Below, one piece after another: positions 1-8,944 of a stretch of 64,000 nt of DNA. The DNA comes from Nocardioides luteus (GTDB taxonomy: Bacteria; Actinomycetota; Actinomycetes; Propionibacteriales; Nocardioidaceae). The notes below the pieces were generated by a model. The model searched no databases, had not been told where the DNA came from, and was given only the letters and a program-made list of their open reading frames with translations. Within the stretch, counting starts at the first letter, position 1. Each line of letters starts with the position of its first letter. The stretch lies in the NCBI RefSeq assembly GCF_014648595.1, contig NZ_BMRK01000015.1, positions 759-64,758 of the forward strand. The letters run 5' to 3'. The position numbers and the translations under genes are program-made.

Positions 1-4
1 AACA

Positions 5-398
5 CAGTCGCTGACCGATGTCCGCTCGCAGGGTGGTCTCGACAAGCTCGACCACCGGAGACTCAGGTCTCGACACGCCTCCGCCCAGGGGCTCCGGCGG
101 CTCGACCAGCGGAGCGATGGCCCCCTACCTACCCAGCGTCGGCTCTTTCGAAGCCTCATGAGCCCGCGCCACGCCCCTCGCCGCCGCCCCGATATAGGCG
201 GAATCTTTTTCTCGATCGGGTGTCGGGTCAAGGACCGCAAAGCGGCCGGCGAAGCCGGCGCCCGAAGGGCGTCCTTGACGCGGCGCGTGATCGAGAAACA
301 CTGAGAGATCGGGTCGGCGGCGAACCTGGGAACGAAAAACGCAGTCCCTTACCGATGTCCGCACGCGGGGTGGTCTCGACAAGCTCGACCAGCGGAAC
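5..398. repeat. Pair of ~55-nt direct repeats upstream of parC
   Basis: The stretch before parC carries no convincing gene. Two related segments of about 55 nt (about 5-59 and 342-398) share ACCGATGTCCGC and then GGTGGTCTCGACAAGCTCGA. A shorter relative (TCTCGACACGCCTCC, then GGCTCGACCAGCGGAG) lies between them. They look like dispersed intergenic repeats, with a hairpin-rich element between them. The reading frames that cross this region run antisense into parC and have no coding support. Confidence 0.6.
208..298. repeat. Nested multi-hairpin intergenic element
   Basis: Outer arms TTTCTCGATC (208-217) and GATCGAGAAA (289-298) are perfect inverted repeats. A second pair, CAAGGAC and GTCCTTG, sits inside. 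The core holds three successive small hairpins with A-rich loops: CCGC-AAA-GCGG (235-245), CCGGC-GAA-GCCGG (246-258) and CGCCC-GAA-GGGCG (259-271). Together they would fold as a closed multi-arm structure. Function is unknown; similar elements lie at 3712-3873 and 18565-18660. Confidence 0.6.
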
Positions 399-463
399 AC
401 CGGAGGTACAAGATCCCCCACTCCGGCGAGCCCGATGTCGCACTCGCACACGGATTCGAGACA

Positions 464-2953
464 ATGCGCCTTATGGCACGCGGCAAGACCAAAAACGACG
501 TCCCCGACGACTTCGAGGAGCACATCCTCGACACCGACATCGGGGACGAGATGCGGTCCTCATTCCTGGAGTACTCCTACTCGGTCATCTACTCCCGCGC
601 TCTGCCCGACGCGCGCGACGGGCTGAAGCCCGTGCAGCGCCGGATCCTGTTCACGATGAACGACATGGGCGTACGCCCCGACCGGGGACACGTGAAGTGT
701 GCTCGCATCGTCGGTGAGGTGATGGGCAAGCTGCACCCGCACGGCGACGGTGCGATCTACGACGCGCTGGTGCGGATGGCGCAGCCGTGGGCGATGCGGC
801 TGCCGATGATCGACGGGCACGGGAACTTCGGCTCTCCCGGTGGTGACGACCCGGCGGCCGCGATGCGTTACACCGAGGCCCGGATGGGTCCGGCGGCGCT
901 GGCGATGACCGATGACATCAAGGAAGACACCGTCGACTTCCGGCCCAACTACGACTCGCGGGAGATGGAGCCGAGCGTGCTCCCCGCGGCGATCCCCAAC
1001 CTGCTGGTCAACGGCGCCACGGGCATCGCGGTCGGTATGGCCACCAACATGGCGCCTCACAACCTGGTCGAGGTCATCGCCGCCGCGCGCCACCTGATCA
1101 AGCACCCGGGCGCGGAGCTCGACACGCTGATGAAGTTCATCCCGGGGCCCGACCTGCCCACCGGCGGCACGATCGTCGGCCTCGACGGGATCCGGGACGC
1201 GTACGAGACCGGCCGCGGCTCCTTCAAGATCCGCGCCACGACGCGAATCGAGCCGTTCGGGCGCCGCAAGGGCATCGTGATCACCGAGCTGCCGTTCAAC
1301 GTCGGCACCGAGAAGATCATCGAGCGGGTCAAGACGCTGGTGCAGTCGAAGAAGATCCAGGGCATCGCCGACCTCAAGGACCTCACCGACCGCGAGCACG
1401 GCACCCGCCTGGTGATCGAGGTCAAGAACGGGTTCGTGCCCGAGGCCGTCCTCGAGCAGCTCTACAAGATGACCCCGCTGGAGGACTCCTTCGGCATCAA
1501 CAACGTCGCGCTCGTCGACGGCCAGCCGCGCACCCTCGGCCTCAAGGAGCTGCTCGAGGTCTTCCTCGGCCACCGCTACGACGTGGTCCGCCGCCGCTCG
1601 CAGTTCCGCCGGGACAAGGCCGCCGACCGGCTCCACCTGGTCGACGGGCTGCTGATCGCGATCCTCGACATCGACGAGGTCATCCAGCTGATCCGCTCCT
1701 CCGACAACGCCGCCGAGGCCAAGGACCGGCTGATGACCGTCTTCGACCTCAGCCAGCCGCAGGCTGAGTACATCCTCGACATGGCGCTGCGCCGCCTGAC
1801 GAAGTTCTCCAAGATCGAGCTCGAGAAGGAGCGCGACGACCTGCGCGCCACGATCGAATACCTCGACTCGATCCTCGCCGACGACGACATGCTCCGGAAG
1901 GTCGTCTCCGACGAGCTCGGCGAGGTCGCCAAGACGTTCGGCACCCCGCGACGTACCGTCCTGCTCGCCTCGGCCGGCACCCCGGCACTGGAGGCGATGA
2001 GCCTCGAGGTCGCCGACGACCCGTGCTTCGCGCTGCTCTCCTCGACGGGCCTGCTGGCCCGCTCCTCCGACGCGGAGCCCTTCGCCACCGGCTCCGGACG
2101 CGCGAACCACGACGTGATCGTCTCGGTGGTCCCGGCGACCGCACGCGGCCAGATCGGTGTGCTCACCTCCCGCGGCCGTCTCGTACGCCTCGGGGTGCTC
2201 GACCTGCCGGCGATGCCGCCGACCGCGGGCGACCCGAACCTGTCCGGCGGCCTGCCGCTGTCCGCGCTCCTCTCGCTGGAGTCCGACGAGCGGGCGCTGG
2301 CGCTGACCACGCTCGCCACCGAGGGCCCGGGACTCGCGCTCGGCACCAAGCTCGGTGTCGTCAAGCGGGTCAACCCCGAGGTGCTGCTCAACAAGGACGA
2401 GTGGGAGGTCATCAAGCTCGCCGACGGTGACGAGGTGGTCGGCGCGGCCGAGCTCCGCACCGGCAACGAGTCGCTGGTCTTCGTCACCTCCGACGCCCAG
2501 CTCCTCCACTTCCCCGCCGAGGTGGTGCGACCGCAGGGTCGCAGCGCGGGTGGCATGGCCGGCGTCCGGATGGCCCACGGCTCCAAGGTCGTCTTCTTCG
2601 GCATCGTCTCGCCCGACGCCCCCGAGGGCGCCGCGGTCGTCACCGTCGCCGGCTCCTCCAGCGCACTGCCCGGCACCGAGACCGGCAGCGTGAAGACCAC
2701 GCCGTTCAGCGAGTTCCCAGCCAAGGGCCGAGCCACCGGCGGCGTACGCGCCCACCGCTACCTCAAGGGCGAGGACAGCCTCGTCTTCGCCTGGGTCGGC
2801 GCCGCTCCCCCATTCGCCGCGGCCGCCTCCGGGGCGCCGATCGAGCTGCCCGAGATCGACCCGCGCCGCGACGGCTCCGGGGTGCCGCTGGAGCAGCCGA
2901 TCGACGCCGTCGCCGGTCCGGTGGCCCACACGTTCGCGCCCTCCGCCACATGA
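464..2953 (+). CDS. parC: DNA topoisomerase IV subunit A (GyrA/ParC family)
   Basis: Breakage-reunion subunit of a type IIA topoisomerase, 829 aa. The N-terminus has the usual [13 protein letters not shown] segment (about residues 50-62), [13 protein letters not shown] (91-103) and [11 protein letters not shown] with the active-site Tyr near residue 136. The C-terminal third is the beta-pinwheel DNA-wrapping domain. At the position equivalent to GyrA Ser83, the usual fluoroquinolone contact, this protein has Gly. The start is ATG 464; an in-frame ATG at 473 (MARGKTK) is an equally plausible start and no strong Shine-Dalgarno decides between them. Its partner subunit ParE is encoded 26 kb away on the other strand, so the two are not an operon. 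It is called ParC rather than GyrA because its putative partner is the ParE-type subunit at 28.8 kb; a GyrA call cannot be fully excluded. Confidence 0.9.
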   Translation: MRLMARGKTKNDVPDDFEEHILDTDIGDEMRSSFLEYSYSVIYSRALPDARDGLKPVQRRILFTMNDMGVRPDRGHVKCARIVGEVMGKLHPHGDGAIYDALVRMAQPWAMRLPMIDGHGNFGSPGGDDPAAAMRYTEARMGPAALAMTDDIKEDTVDFRPNYDSREMEPSVLPAAIPNLLVNGATGIAVGMATNMAPHNLVEVIAAARHLIKHPGAELDTLMKFIPGPDLPTGGTIVGLDGIRDAYETGRGSFKIRATTRIEPFGRRKGIVITELPFNVGTEKIIERVKTLVQSKKIQGIADLKDLTDREHGTRLVIEVKNGFVPEAVLEQLYKMTPLEDSFGINNVALVDGQPRTLGLKELLEVFLGHRYDVVRRRSQFRRDKAADRLHLVDGLLIAILDIDEVIQLIRSSDNAAEAKDRLMTVFDLSQPQAEYILDMALRRLTKFSKIELEKERDDLRATIEYLDSILADDDMLRKVVSDELGEVAKTFGTPRRTVLLASAGTPALEAMSLEVADDPCFALLSSTGLLARSSDAEPFATGSGRANHDVIVSVVPATARGQIGVLTSRGRLVRLGVLDLPAMPPTAGDPNLSGGLPLSALLSLESDERALALTTLATEGPGLALGTKLGVVKRVNPEVLLNKDEWEVIKLADGDEVVGAAELRTGNESLVFVTSDAQLLHFPAEVVRPQGRSAGGMAGVRMAHGSKVVFFGIVSPDAPEGAAVVTVAGSSSALPGTETGSVKTTPFSEFPAKGRATGGVRAHRYLKGEDSLVFAWVGAAPPFAAAASGAPIELPEIDPRRDGSGVPLEQPIDAVAGPVAHTFAPSAT

Positions 2954-2981
2954 GGTTGCGAGGCGTGGCATCCTGACCCGC

Positions 2982-3704
2982 ATGCTCAGCTCGATTCTGG
3001 GGCGGAACCTGCCGCGCCTCGCCTTCGCTCTCGTCGCGCTCCTCGCCGCCACGCTGGTGCTCACCGCGTGCAACGACGAGGACCCGACCAAGGGACGCAC
3101 CCCGAAGCAGGTGCTCGCGGCCGCGCAGAAGCACCTCGACGAGACGAGCGGGATCAATTTCTCGATCTCCTCCGACGACCTGCCCGACGGCATCACCACG
3201 CTGAAGGCCGCGACCGGCACACTGACCCGCGACCCGGCGTTCCAGGGCAAGCTGACCGTGCCGGTGATGGGTGCCGAGGCTCAGGTCGACGTGGTCTCGG
3301 TCGACGGCGTGGTCTACGCGAAGCTGCCGTTCACGACCTCGTTCCAGGAGCTCGACCCGGCCGACTACGGCGTGCCCGACCCGGCCGCGCTGATCGCCCC
3401 GGAGACCGGCATCTCCTCGCTCCTGCCTGCGACCGAGGACGTGAAGATCGGCAAGTCCGTGCGCGGCGGAGCCGACAACGACGAGATCCTCTCGACCTAC
3501 ACCGGCACGCTCCCCGACACCGCGGTGAAGAAGATCCTCGCCGGCGCGAGCGGCGACTTCGACGTCACCTACGTCATCAACGACTCCGACGACCTCACCG
3601 AGGCCACCATCGATGGCCACTTCAGCGGTGAGGGCGAGGCGGCGTACTCCTACACGATCAAGGTGACCGACTACGGGGTCGAGAAGGAGATCACCAAGCC
3701 GTGA
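2982..3704 (+). CDS. LppX/LprG-family lipoprotein
   Basis: Secreted lipoprotein of 240 aa. The signal peptide has a hydrophobic stretch FALVALLAATLVLTAC, with lipobox LTAC placing the lipidated Cys near residue 30. The mature part matches the LppX_LprAFG family: repeated beta strands and a central cavity known in mycobacterial LprG to bind triacylated glycolipids. The gene directly downstream encodes an MFS transporter, the same arrangement as the mycobacterial lprG-Rv1410c (P55) operon, whose products together move lipids to the cell surface and affect drug tolerance. The gene follows parC by 28 nt and may share its transcript. The functional parallel is inference from family and synteny; the Shine-Dalgarno is weak. 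Confidence 0.85.
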   Translation: MLSSILGRNLPRLAFALVALLAATLVLTACNDEDPTKGRTPKQVLAAAQKHLDETSGINFSISSDDLPDGITTLKAATGTLTRDPAFQGKLTVPVMGAEAQVDVVSVDGVVYAKLPFTTSFQELDPADYGVPDPAALIAPETGISSLLPATEDVKIGKSVRGGADNDEILSTYTGTLPDTAVKKILAGASGDFDVTYVINDSDDLTEATIDGHFSGEGEAAYSYTIKVTDYGVEKEITKP

Positions 3705-3711
3705 GGGCGGT

Positions 3712-3873
3712 AAGAGATCGCATGGCCAGGGGCGACGTCGCGAGCGGCGGGAGACGTATGGCCTGGCAAGGCGCGGGCTCGACAGCGGTGCGGTGTACCG
3801 GTGAGAGACCGCAACGCTGCCAGGGCGTGCGTATCGCGACGCGCAGCAGGCGGCCCTGACCATGCGATCTCTT
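3712..3873. repeat. Long inverted repeat spanning lipoprotein-MFS spacer
   Basis: Arms of 19 nt at 3712-3730 and 3855-3873 are complementary except for one base (AAGAGATCGCATGGCCAGG against CCTGACCATGCGATCTCTT). Smaller inverted repeats lie inside (GCCTGGCA/TGCCAGG). The right arm contains the MFS start codon at 3862, so a folded transcript would sequester that start. It may be an inserted repeat or a translational control hairpin. Confidence 0.55.
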
Positions 3874-5583
3874 GTGTGGCTCGCCGCGATCGCGGTGGCG
3901 TTCGCGGCAGCGGACACCTACGTCGTCGTGCTGGCCCTGCCCGACATGATGGCGGGCGTCGGGCTCTCGATCGAGGAGCTGCAGCGGGCCGCTCCGCTGA
4001 TCTCCGGCTTCCTGCTCGGGTACGTCGCGGTGCTGCCGCTGATCGGCAGGCTCGCCGACCTCCTCGGCCATCTGCCGGTGCTCGTCGGCGGCCTGGTCGT
4101 CTTCGCCTTCGGCTCGTTCCTGACCGCGCTCTCCTGGGACCTCGCCGCGATGGTGGTGGGCCGCTTCTTCCAGGGCCTGGGCGGCGGCGCGCTGGTGCCG
4201 GCGACGCTCGCCCTCGTCGCCGCGCTCTATCCCGCCGAGCGCCGCGGAGTACCGCTCGGGCTCGTCTCCGCCGTGCAGGAGCTCGGCTCGGTGCTCGGCC
4301 CCCTCATCGGCGCGGCCGTGCTCGCCGTCGCCGACTGGCGGGCGATCTTCGTGCTCAACCTGGTGGTCGGTCTCGTGCTGGCGGTGGCGATCCGGCGGCT
4401 GGGCCGCACCGACCCGTCCGCTGCCGGCAGCCGCACCCGACCAGACCTGATCGCGCTGCTGCTCATGCTCGTCGCCGGCGCAGCGTTCCTCCTGCTGGCG
4501 GTCGAGCCACCGGCTCTCGTCCAGGACCTCACCTGGGGCGCGCTCTACGTCCCGGCCGCCGGCTCCACGCGCTGGCTGACGCCGCTGGGCCTGGTCACGA
4601 TCGTCGCCACGATCGGCTTCCTGGTGAAGTGGTGCCTCCGGCCCGGCGTACGCAGCTTGCTCGGCCGGATCGCGGCCGAGATCGACCTGCTCGGGGCGCT
4701 GCTGCTCTCGATCGCCCTGGCCGGCGTGATCCTCGCCTTCGCGACCGCCGACCCCGAGGTGGCGGTCTTCTCCGACCAGGGCGTCTGGTATCTCGTCGCC
4801 GGCGGCCTGGCGCTGCTCGGCTTCGTCTTCCACCTGAGTCGCGCGCAGGACCCGATCGTGCCGCGCGGTGCGTTCGCCCGGGTGCCGGCATGGGGCTCGG
4901 TGCTGGTCTCGTTCTTCGTCGGCGCTGCGCTGGTCGCCGCGCTGATCGACGTACCCCTCTTCGCCCGCACCACCATCTACGGCGACAGCCAGCTGAAGGC
5001 GGCCCTGGTGCTGCTGGAGTTCCTGGTCGCGCTTCCGGTCGGCGCCGTCCTCGGCGGGTTCCTCACTCGGCGCCTGCCCGCCGGTGTGATCGCCGGTGTC
5101 GGGATGTTGCTGGCGGCGGTCGCCTTCGTCTTCATGGCCCGCTGGGACGCCGACGCGCTGCGTTCGGTCCTGGCGACCGTGGTCCTGGTCTGCGGCGGTC
5201 TCGGTTTCGGGCTGGCGCTGGCGCCGGTCAACGCCGCGATCCTGGCCACCACCGAGCAGTCGATGCATGGTCTGACCACCTCCTTCACAGTCGTGGCCCG
5301 GATGGTCGGCATGCTCGTCGGCATCTCCGCACTGACCTCGATCGGCCTGCGCAGCTACTACTCCGCCCAGGCCGACCTGCCCTCGCTCTCCTCGGTGTGC
5401 ACCGGCGGCGGGATGTGTGCCGAATACCAGGATCTGCTCATCGGCGCCGCCATCGCCCAGGAGCACACCGTCTTCGCCGGTGCCGCCGTCTGTGCCGCGA
5501 TCGCCGCGCTGCTGGCGGTGGTGCTGCTGCGCGGCGCGCCGACACGGGCGCTGTCGCCGAGCGAGACCGTCACCGCGCTGTAG
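3862..5583 (+). CDS. MFS transporter, P55-like (LprG partner)
   Basis: Integral membrane major facilitator of 573 aa with about 14 predicted membrane segments (DHA2 layout). Motif A is visible as GRLADLLGHLPV near residues 61-72, and motif C-like Gly-rich helices (SVLGPLIGAAVLA) follow near residue 140. Position after an LprG-type lipoprotein matches the mycobacterial P55 exporter, which exports triacylglycerides and small drugs with LprG. ATG 3862 is chosen because the protein begins directly with the first membrane helix. No Shine-Dalgarno is obvious and the start lies in the right arm of a long inverted repeat. The gene converges with the DUF4188 gene, whose end is only 4 nt away. A general drug exporter unrelated to lipid export is the alternative. 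Confidence 0.85.
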   Translation: MRSLVWLAAIAVAFAAADTYVVVLALPDMMAGVGLSIEELQRAAPLISGFLLGYVAVLPLIGRLADLLGHLPVLVGGLVVFAFGSFLTALSWDLAAMVVGRFFQGLGGGALVPATLALVAALYPAERRGVPLGLVSAVQELGSVLGPLIGAAVLAVADWRAIFVLNLVVGLVLAVAIRRLGRTDPSAAGSRTRPDLIALLLMLVAGAAFLLLAVEPPALVQDLTWGALYVPAAGSTRWLTPLGLVTIVATIGFLVKWCLRPGVRSLLGRIAAEIDLLGALLLSIALAGVILAFATADPEVAVFSDQGVWYLVAGGLALLGFVFHLSRAQDPIVPRGAFARVPAWGSVLVSFFVGAALVAALIDVPLFARTTIYGDSQLKAALVLLEFLVALPVGAVLGGFLTRRLPAGVIAGVGMLLAAVAFVFMARWDADALRSVLATVVLVCGGLGFGLALAPVNAAILATTEQSMHGLTTSFTVVARMVGMLVGISALTSIGLRSYYSAQADLPSLSSVCTGGGMCAEYQDLLIGAAIAQEHTVFAGAAVCAAIAALLAVVLLRGAPTRALSPSETVTAL

Positions 5584-5586
5584 CAG

Positions 5587-6135
5587 TCACCTCTCGACGT
5601 ACTCCGGCCGGGTGGAGTGCAGCCGCTCGTGAGTGGTGTTGCGCCGCCCGGCCGCGCGCTCGGTGGCACCGAGCGCGGCGGCGAGACCGAAGGCAGGCAT
5701 GTTCCCGTAGAGCGTCTCGACCTGGTCTGCCGGCACCCGGTAGGTCTCGTGCCAGATCCCGATGTCACCGGTCGAGGCCGCGCGCCGGTTGAAGGCCGAC
5801 CAGGCGGGCGCGTGGGTGAGCGTGGGATCCTTGGCGAAGCGGCCGAGCTCCTCGACGCTGCGCCAGTACTGCACCGTCATCAGCACCCGCCCCGACCAGT
5901 AGCTGCGCACCGAGAGCAGCCCGAGGTCAGGGTTCTTCGCGAGCTCGGCGAGCATCCGTGGCATGGCGGTGAAGACCGGGAACCAGCTGCGCACCTTGCG
6001 CCAGCGGTTGATCCGCATCCCGATCAGGAACACGACGACCTCGTCGCTGCCGACGTCAGCGACGCTGTGGCCTGGCAGGACGCCCGCCGGCACGTTCTCA
6101 GGGGCCTCTCGATAGGCCCAGGCGATCTTGGACAT
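5587..6135 (-). CDS. DUF4188 domain-containing protein
   Basis: Soluble protein of 182 aa matching DUF4188, a dimeric alpha/beta-barrel family related to antibiotic-biosynthesis monooxygenases and aldoxime dehydratase-like proteins; its biochemical role is not settled. Visible family features are the VVFLIGMRINRWRKVRSWFP segment near residues 34-53, the central LSVRSYWSGRVLMTVQYWRS segment and the GIWHETYRVP segment near residue 125, whose His may bind a ligand. The start ATG 6135 has a good Shine-Dalgarno (AAGGAGGACGGGG). It is divergent from the MerR gene, with a shared promoter region containing a dyad, which suggests MerR control of this gene. Confidence 0.8.
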   Translation of the reverse strand: MSKIAWAYREAPENVPAGVLPGHSVADVGSDEVVVFLIGMRINRWRKVRSWFPVFTAMPRMLAELAKNPDLGLLSVRSYWSGRVLMTVQYWRSVEELGRFAKDPTLTHAPAWSAFNRRAASTGDIGIWHETYRVPADQVETLYGNMPAFGLAAALGATERAAGRRNTTHERLHSTRPEYVER

Positions 6136-6151
6136 CCCCGTCCTCCTTTCT

Positions 6152-6192
6152 GGATAGTTTCAGTATCTAGTCTAAGATAGTGACGCTATCCA
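6152..6192. promoter_or_regulatory. Dyad operator between DUF4188 and MerR genes
   Basis: The divergent spacer contains two nested dyads with the same centre near 6172: outer arms TGGATAG (6152-6158) and CTATCCA (6186-6192), inner arms TATCT (6165-6169) and AGATA (6176-6180). MerR-family regulators bind such dyads inside promoter spacers, so this is the probable operator of the adjacent MerR protein. It is inferred, not shown. Confidence 0.6.
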
Positions 6193-6224
6193 GAGCCTCT
6201 GTCAATCAATTTCGTGGAGGAAAC

Positions 6225-6857
6225 ATGCGGATCTCCGAGCTCTCAGAGTCGACCGGAGTGAGCGTCGCGACGATCAAGTACTACGTGCGCGAGGGTCTCC
6301 TCTCCCCCGGCAGGAAGCTCGCTGAGCGCCTCGCCGACTACGACGACCAGCACGTACGCCGCCTGCGCCTGCTCCGCGTGCTCCGCGATGTCGGCGCAGT
6401 TCCGGTCGGGGCACTCAAGGCGCTGGTCGAGGCGACCCAGGACCGCCGCACGACGATCCATGACATGTTCGGTGAGGCCTGCGACGCCCTCCGCGTCGAG
6501 ACCGCCGTGCCCGCGACCCCCGACGAGCACACTCGCGAGCTCGCCGACCGTATCGTCGAGCGCGCCGGGTGGGACCAGGTCCGGCCCGACGCCCCCGAGC
6601 GCGACCAGCTGGCCGCGATCATCCGGGTGATCCTCGACAGCGGCCTGCGCACCGATCCCGAGGGCGCGGCGACCTACCTGCCGCTGGTCGATGCGATCGC
6701 CGCCTACGAGATCGATCAGGTCGACGACAGCCAGGACCGCGAGACCATGATGGAGCAGATGGTGCTGGGCCAGGTCGTGCTCGGCGAGTTCCTGCTCAGC
6801 CTGCGCCGGCTGGCGCACGAGCACCACAGCGCCCTGCGCTTCGACGGGCGCGGCTGA
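6225..6857 (+). CDS. MerR family transcriptional regulator
   Basis: Cytoplasmic DNA-binding regulator of 210 aa. The start ATG 6225 (MRISELSESTGVSV) is preferred over an upstream frame-open codon because GGAGG lies at 6216-6220 and the family starts at this point. The N-terminal winged helix reads MRISELSESTGVSVATIKYY followed by REGLLSPG and ADYDDQHVRRLRLLRVLRDVG, the normal MerR DNA-binding signature (residues 1-60). The C-terminal part is helical and lacks the Cys pattern of metal sensors, so the effector is unknown. It lies divergent from the DUF4188 gene across a palindromic promoter and is the likely regulator of that gene. Confidence 0.88.
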   Translation: MRISELSESTGVSVATIKYYVREGLLSPGRKLAERLADYDDQHVRRLRLLRVLRDVGAVPVGALKALVEATQDRRTTIHDMFGEACDALRVETAVPATPDEHTRELADRIVERAGWDQVRPDAPERDQLAAIIRVILDSGLRTDPEGAATYLPLVDAIAAYEIDQVDDSQDRETMMEQMVLGQVVLGEFLLSLRRLAHEHHSALRFDGRG

Positions 6858-6858
6858 G

Positions 6859-8043
6859 TCAGCCGATCCGGACCCGCAGCCGTTCGCGGGTCGGGATCCG
6901 CGGATAGTTGCTGCCGCTCTCGACCACGGCCCAGGCGGCGCCCGCGAAGACCTCGACGGTCGCGGAGATCATCGCGATCGTCGCCGGCTCACCCGGGCAC
7001 CGGTGGCCCTCAGCAGGGTCTCCCCCGCCCTGCGGCACCAGCTCGAAGGGGTCGACGTCGCGGTCGACGAACCGTTCGGCCGAGAAGTCCTGGGGCTCGG
7101 TCCACGACTCCGGGTCGAGGTTGGTCCCGCGGACGTCGAGGACGATCCGCTGTCCCTCCTCGACGGGCTCGCCGTCCCAGTCACCGTGCTCGCGGACGAT
7201 GCCGGCCAGGGCCGGGACGAACGGGAAGACGCGGCGTACCTCCTGGGTGAAGCCGTGCCGTCGCTCAGGGTCCCCGAGCGAGCGGCGCGCCTGCGGCTGG
7301 TCGTCGATGGCCTGCACGGCGTAGGAGCCGAGGAAGGCCACCGCGACGGCGGGACGCAGCACGTTGAGAAGCTCGATCGCAGCCACCCGCACCGGCAGCA
7401 GGTCGCCCTGCGGGTCGCGCCAGGCGGCGATGATCTCGAGCGGGGTGGCGGGCGGCGCCGACGTGGAGCGCGCCTCCCGGACCAGTCCGCGGGCCCAGCG
7501 GTTCGCCCACAGTCTCGCCGCCCAGGCGGTGGCGTAGGAGGGCCCGGAGATGCCGAAGCCGTCGACGATCGCGGCCAGCCGGCGCCCGACCCGGTCGGGG
7601 TGCGGCACGCTGATGCCGGCCCACTCGAGGACGGCGCGGCCATAGACCTCGGCGAGGAGGGTGAACACCCTCACCGTCTCCCCACGACGCTCGCGCAGCT
7701 CGGCGCTCAGGTGGCGGCGTACGAGGTCCTGCAGGGCGGCGGAGACGTCATCGTCGAGCAGATCGAGGAAGCCCGCCTTGCGGTGGGCGTGTTCGGCCCC
7801 GTCGAGGCCATGGACCGCGCCGCGGCCGAAGAGAAGAGCGGCCAGCGGCGCGGGCACGGCCCCGGCGCGTCGGATGGAGTCAGGGTCGTAGAAGCGGCGT
7901 ACGGAGGCCGGCCCCCGCACTACCAGGGCACCCTTGCCGAGGAGCTTGACCGGGCAGACCGGCACGTCGCCGGCCCGCTGCCAGGCCTCGGGGATCGCTC
8001 GGTAGCCGCTGCGGAGCAGGCCTGCGGCGAGATCTCGGGTCAT
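6859..8043 (-). CDS. Cytochrome P450, CYP152-type fatty acid peroxygenase
   Basis: Heme protein of 394 aa. The heme-ligand loop reads FELVPQGGGDPAEGHRCPGE with the Cys near residue 349, the long PQGGGD..GHRC form typical of CYP152 peroxygenases (P450 BS-beta, OleT). The I-helix has LLNVLRPAVA near residue 230: an Arg-Pro pair that replaces the acid-alcohol pair of ordinary P450s and anchors the fatty-acid carboxylate. The predicted reaction is hydrogen-peroxide-driven alpha/beta hydroxylation or decarboxylation of fatty acids. The gene begins 12 nt after a small zinc protein and is probably co-transcribed with it. It converges with the MerR gene. Hydroxylase versus decarboxylase cannot be told from sequence. 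Confidence 0.85.
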   Translation of the reverse strand: MTRDLAAGLLRSGYRAIPEAWQRAGDVPVCPVKLLGKGALVVRGPASVRRFYDPDSIRRAGAVPAPLAALLFGRGAVHGLDGAEHAHRKAGFLDLLDDDVSAALQDLVRRHLSAELRERRGETVRVFTLLAEVYGRAVLEWAGISVPHPDRVGRRLAAIVDGFGISGPSYATAWAARLWANRWARGLVREARSTSAPPATPLEIIAAWRDPQGDLLPVRVAAIELLNVLRPAVAVAFLGSYAVQAIDDQPQARRSLGDPERRHGFTQEVRRVFPFVPALAGIVREHGDWDGEPVEEGQRIVLDVRGTNLDPESWTEPQDFSAERFVDRDVDPFELVPQGGGDPAEGHRCPGEPATIAMISATVEVFAGAAWAVVESGSNYPRIPTRERLRVRIG

Positions 8044-8055
8044 CCGGTGGCCGCG

Positions 8056-8304
8056 TCAGGAACCGCTGGTGACGCGGTCGCTCGCGCCGGTCACGCCGTA
8101 CGCGCCGGCGCAGTGGGCGCAGCAGAAGATGTGCTGCTCGTTCTGCACCCCGTGGCCGAGGATGCGGGTGCCGCAGTTGACGCACTCCGGGGCGATGGTG
8201 GCAGCGGCGCACTCGATCGAGTCGAAGACGTGGCGCTCACCTGACGCCGTGGTCACCTCGAAGCTTCCGTCGTACTCGTTCCCGCATGTGACACAGGTGC
8301 CCAT
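8056..8304 (-). CDS. Small Cys-rich zinc-binding protein
   Basis: Protein of 82 aa with three CxxC pairs: CVTCGNEY near the N-terminus, CVNCGTRI in the middle and CCAHCAG near the C-terminus, plus His residues (GHGVQNEQHIFCCAHC). The pattern indicates one or two zinc sites. Homologous short proteins in actinobacteria are annotated as hypothetical or metallothionein-like. The start ATG 8304 has Shine-Dalgarno AAAGGACC. It sits just upstream of the CYP152 gene on the same strand, so a shared transcript is likely. No function is assigned. Confidence 0.75.
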   Translation of the reverse strand: MGTCVTCGNEYDGSFEVTTASGERHVFDSIECAAATIAPECVNCGTRILGHGVQNEQHIFCCAHCAGAYGVTGASDRVTSGS

Positions 8305-8416
8305 GACCGGTCCTTTCGTTCGACTTCAGTGCTGTGCCCGAATCAGAGTGCTTGACGCAGCTCGCACGGACGCCACGCGGCCCGGGTCCCCCGAGGGGCA
8401 CCGGGCCGCATGGTGT

Positions 8417-8560
8417 CTATCCGAAGATGCTGACTCCACCAGGGCCGACCAGCAGGCCGACCACGATGAGGACAACTCCCCAGAGGAGTTGGCCACGTAC
8501 CAGCGAAACGATGCCGCTGATGACAAGGACTGCCGCGATCAGCCATAGAATTAGTGCCAT
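8417..8560 (-). CDS. GPGG-motif small membrane protein
   Basis: Short gene of 47 aa. The product begins MALILWLIAAVLVISGIV, continues through a second hydrophobic segment (LLWGVVLIVVGLLV) and ends GPGGVSIFG. Two membrane helices followed by a GPGG motif define a known family of tiny actinobacterial membrane proteins of unknown role. The Shine-Dalgarno GAGGTGAG is placed well ahead of ATG 8560. It lies among stress-associated small genes. Confidence 0.8.
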   Translation of the reverse strand: MALILWLIAAVLVISGIVSLVRGQLLWGVVLIVVGLLVGPGGVSIFG

Positions 8561-8601
8561 ATCGATCTCACCTCGGTGTGTAGTTGTTGCGGGGGATGTG
8601 C

Positions 8602-8847
8602 TCAGGCTTCCTCTGCGCCCAAGCGGCTACGCAGCAGGGACTTCGCCTCTTCGGCGCCCTGCACGGAGTTAGCCTGCGCACGCATGAACAGGTCCACGAG
8701 ATCGTGGTCGTTCGCCCGGCGCGCGTCCTGGATGTAGTTGTCCAGACGCAGCGCGTTGGCCAGGCGGGCCTCGGTGAACCAGATCAGGTTGTAGTCCTTG
8801 TCCGGTGTCCCGGTGACGATGCCGGTCTCAACGCTCGTCGTGCTCAT
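8602..8847 (-). CDS. Hypothetical protein, small, helical
   Basis: Protein of 81 aa from the second in-frame ATG (MSTTSVETGIVTGTPDKDYN), chosen because AGGAGTGATCCGA precedes it; an ATG 9 nt upstream is possible. The sequence is soluble and helical (TEARLANALRLDNYIQDARR and MRAQANSVQGAEEAKSLL) without Cys or membrane segments. I do not recognise the family with certainty. The setting, next to a GPGG protein and ahead of SigB/SigF-type genes, suggests a stress-associated protein. Confidence 0.65.
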   Translation of the reverse strand: MSTTSVETGIVTGTPDKDYNLIWFTEARLANALRLDNYIQDARRANDHDLVDLFMRAQANSVQGAEEAKSLLRSRLGAEEA

Positions 8848-8944
8848 TCGGATCACTCCTCATGACTCCTCTTGCGTACGCCCTCTAGGTACCCACCGGG
8901 GGAGCTTTCAAACCTCTCAAAATGCGCCAGCAGATGGATGTAGG

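Noticed and set aside
125-523. 132-aa frame upstream and antisense of parC
   Set aside because: Runs over hairpin repeats and into parC; no ribosome site, no family features.
560-3250. 896-aa open frame antisense to parC
   Set aside because: Composition is a shadow of the GC-rich parC codons (Arg/Asp/Gly/Val repeats), no start signals, no recognised domain.
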